Shown: one piece after another, positions 62,574 through 64,000 of the stretch
Position numbering within the stretch: position 1 is the first letter of the stretch
Layout of the letters: every line of letters begins with the position of its first letter
Assembly: GCA_017469795.1 (NCBI GenBank)
Contig: JAFUFT010000049.1
Coordinates: forward strand, 21,974 to 85,973
DNA length: 64,000 nucleotides
Reading direction: 5' to 3'
Source of the DNA: Oscillospiraceae bacterium
GTDB lineage: Bacteria > Bacillota > Clostridia > Oscillospirales > Oscillospiraceae
Notes under the pieces: model-generated
What the model was told of the DNA's origin: nothing
What the model saw: the letters and a program-made list of their open reading frames with translations, nothing else
The model's database searches: none
Program-made: the position numbers and the translations under genes

Positions 62574-63860
62574 ATGGAGGATCGCCTGCAGGCAGAACTC
62601 GAAGCGCTCCGGGCGGAAAACGACGCGCTGAAAAAAGAGGTCTCCCGGCAAAGCCGGATCGTGGAAGAGCTGACCCGGGAGGAGTTTCTCTCGGATCTGA
62701 TCGGCAATAATCAGCTCTCTCCGGAAGAATTTGAAGAAAAATGTCGGGAACTGCGGATGAATATGTCCTCCGGCCGGTTCGCCGTCATGTCCATCGAAGT
62801 GATCTCCGATGAGCCGTTCCAGCTCCAAAACGCGCCGAACAATCAGGAGCACCTGCGGTATGTGCGGTTCCTGATCCGCAACGTGCTGGAGGATCTGATC
62901 CGGGAAAAGAACGAATGTCAGCTCATGGTGGTCCGTGGAAATCTGGCGGCGCTGCTGACGCTGCTGGAGCCCGGCGAGGCCGCCATGGACTCTGTCGCCG
63001 CCGCCGCAGACCGGGCCGTGGCGCTGTTTGAAGAGCACTACGACACCGTGGTGCGGTTTTCAATCTCCGGGGAACATCTCGGCTACACTGCCATCCCCGA
63101 CGCCCTCTCCGAGGCCAAGGCGCTGTTGGACTACCGGGCCATGGCCGGGGACGAATCGCCGGTACTGCGCTATGACCGGCAGACGGAGAATCACCTCCCC
63201 AAAGAACGGGTGGAGCATTTTGAGTTCGAGCACGCCCTTGGCAGCTATATCCGCAGCGGCGACTACGAGTCCGCCCGGGTGCTGGTCCACCGGATGCTGG
63301 AGGCGGAATTCGGCCACGCCCGGCCCACCGTGCAGGTCTACATGATCCGGGCCTACGGCATCATCAACGACATCCTCCATGTGTTTGACTCCCTGGAGGA
63401 GGAGTTCTCCCCGGAGTTCCTCGTGGAGCTGCAGGCCGGTCCCCGGATCGTCCGCGCCGGATCCCTGCAGGAGATCTCCCGGGAGGTGGACGCCATTTTC
63501 GACGCCATCATCGCCCGGCAGCAGCAGGAGGAGCAGGAGCCCAGCTGGGTCCAGCGGGCTGTGGAATACATGGATAACAACATCACCGACCAGAATCTGA
63601 ATGTGGCCGGGGTCGCCGACGCGGTCAGCATCAACCCGGTCTACCTCAGCCGGATGCTGAAAAAATACCGGAACATCCGGCCCCTGGAATACATCCATCA
63701 GAAGCGCATCGCTCTGGCCAAGGATCTGCTGGGGCAGGGCGTGACGGTCAAGGATACGCTCTCTCAGGTGGGCTACACCAGCGCACTGACCATGAATCGG
63801 GCCTTCCGGAAGTTCGAGAACACCACCCCCGGCGCCTTCTACCGGGATCCGAAAAACTGA
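62574..63860 (+). CDS. AraC family transcriptional regulator with N-terminal coiled coil
   Basis: 428 residues. The first 40 residues form a coiled coil (LQAELEALRAENDALKKEVS). Residues about 55-300 are a long sensory region without recognised fold. The C-terminal double helix-turn-helix is canonical (VAGVADAVSINPVYLSRMLKK, ALTMNRAFRKFENTTPGAFY). AAAGGAGG lies 10 nt before the ATG. No membrane segment, so it is a cytosolic sensor. It ends just before a group II intron on the other strand. Confidence 0.9.
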   Translation: MEDRLQAELEALRAENDALKKEVSRQSRIVEELTREEFLSDLIGNNQLSPEEFEEKCRELRMNMSSGRFAVMSIEVISDEPFQLQNAPNNQEHLRYVRFLIRNVLEDLIREKNECQLMVVRGNLAALLTLLEPGEAAMDSVAAAADRAVALFEEHYDTVVRFSISGEHLGYTAIPDALSEAKALLDYRAMAGDESPVLRYDRQTENHLPKERVEHFEFEHALGSYIRSGDYESARVLVHRMLEAEFGHARPTVQVYMIRAYGIINDILHVFDSLEEEFSPEFLVELQAGPRIVRAGSLQEISREVDAIFDAIIARQQQEEQEPSWVQRAVEYMDNNITDQNLNVAGVADAVSINPVYLSRMLKKYRNIRPLEYIHQKRIALAKDLLGQGVTVKDTLSQVGYTSALTMNRAFRKFENTTPGAFYRDPKN

Positions 63861-63861
63861 A

Positions 63862-64000
63862 ATCGGGTAGGAGGTCACCCATTAGTTGAGTGACCGTCCT
63901 CCCACACCACCGTGCGTACCGTTCGGTACACGGCGGTTCAATCGCATAAGTGCAGATGCTCGTACAGGCCAAGGGCGCTTACAAGCCCGGCCTGTGCGAG
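63862..64000 (-). mobile_element. Group II intron, 3' portion (5' end outside the window)
   Basis: On the minus strand the sequence has domain V (63905-63939: ACCGCCGTGTACC, loop GAAC, GGTAC, GCACGGTGG with the CGC triad opposite a G-U pair and a 2-nt bulge) and domain VI (GGTCACTC with GGGTGACC, and a bulged A six bases before the end). The intron appears to end with CCCGAT at 63862, directly after the AraC stop codon. Confidence 0.8.
63938..64000 (-). CDS. C-terminal end of a possible intron-encoded reverse transcriptase/maturase (5'-partial)
   Basis: An open frame enters from beyond the window and stops at 63938-63940, overlapping the first base pairs of domain V. The last 20 residues read LAQAGLVSALGLYEHLHLCD. 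This is where an intron-encoded LtrA-type protein ends. Identity is inferred from position only. Confidence 0.45.
   Translation of the reverse strand, partial: LAQAGLVSALGLYEHLHLCD

Noticed and set aside
61071..63038. Long minus-strand ORF of 655 codons over the third MATE and AraC genes
   Set aside because: Antisense frame to two clear genes, rich in His, Gln and Gly, with no ribosome site; GC-rich codon bias produces such shadows.
63748..63972. 74-residue minus-strand ORF at the right edge
   Set aside because: It runs antisense to the AraC C-terminus and across intron domains V and VI; a different frame better fits a maturase end.

Overview
The window looks like a chromosomal segment from a GC-rich, low-redundancy Clostridia genome, most likely an Oscillospiraceae-type gut anaerobe (Oscillibacter, Dysosmobacter or Flavonifractor relatives). 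This is inferred from gene content and style: many lipoproteins with LxxC lipoboxes, AGGAGG ribosome binding sites, extended TGnTATAAT promoters, a CIRCE-controlled groESL, a soluble molybdoenzyme, several MATE exporters, and a Cys-rich protein of a type I recall from spore-forming Clostridia. No rRNA, tRNA, CRISPR array or intact transposase was seen.

Layout. 1-3.2 kb: ybaB-recR, degV, a flavin reductase with a Pr6Pr-type membrane protein. 3.4-12.4 kb: an accessory block with two SnoaL/NTF2-like proteins, two large solute-binding lipoproteins without permeases, a PucR-type regulator, two small proteins and a double hot-dog (MaoC-like) protein. 12.5-15.6 kb: a zinc-ribbon membrane protein, an MFS transporter, a truncated D-Ala-D-Ala carboxypeptidase, and a non-coding stretch next to the 3' end of guaA that resembles an old integration site. 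15.6-22.5 kb: guaA, then a tightly overlapping minus-strand series wecG/tagA-like, tmk, DJ-1, 5-FCL, mltG, U32 peptidase. 22.7-25.5 kb: an amino-acid ABC transporter preceded by a lysine riboswitch and a terminator. 25.7-33.7 kb: a Cys-rich protein, tagD, a three-gene acyltransferase-like/PlsC-like/PAP2 operon, NifX-like and metallo-beta-lactamase-fold proteins, a lipoprotein, a macro-domain protein and a VWA protein. 33.7-39.3 kb: rarA, then a LysR regulator divergent from a sugar-isomerase-like/cysteine-desulfurase-like pair. 39.4-47.4 kb: a two-component system followed by a DUF4428 protein and three lipoproteins, one with BspA-type leucine-rich repeats. 47.4-51.1 kb: a molybdopterin oxidoreductase, its four-cluster ferredoxin subunit and a MalY/PatB lyase. 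51.2-55.0 kb: a second solute-binding-lipoprotein plus MaoC-like module. 55-63.9 kb: three MATE exporters, groESL, a lipid kinase and an AraC regulator. The window ends in the 3' part of a group II intron on the minus strand.

The least explained material is the pair of solute-binding-lipoprotein/MaoC-like modules at 4.6-12.4 and 51.3-55.0 kb. Their hot-dog proteins have lost the usual catalytic histidine, and three of their proteins carry similar Gly/Pro-rich linkers. Other points worth checking are the riboswitch-controlled lysine transporter, an acyltransferase operon in which two enzymes have altered catalytic motifs, a hairpin that buries the ribosome binding site of the VWA gene, and clustered octamers beside guaA.
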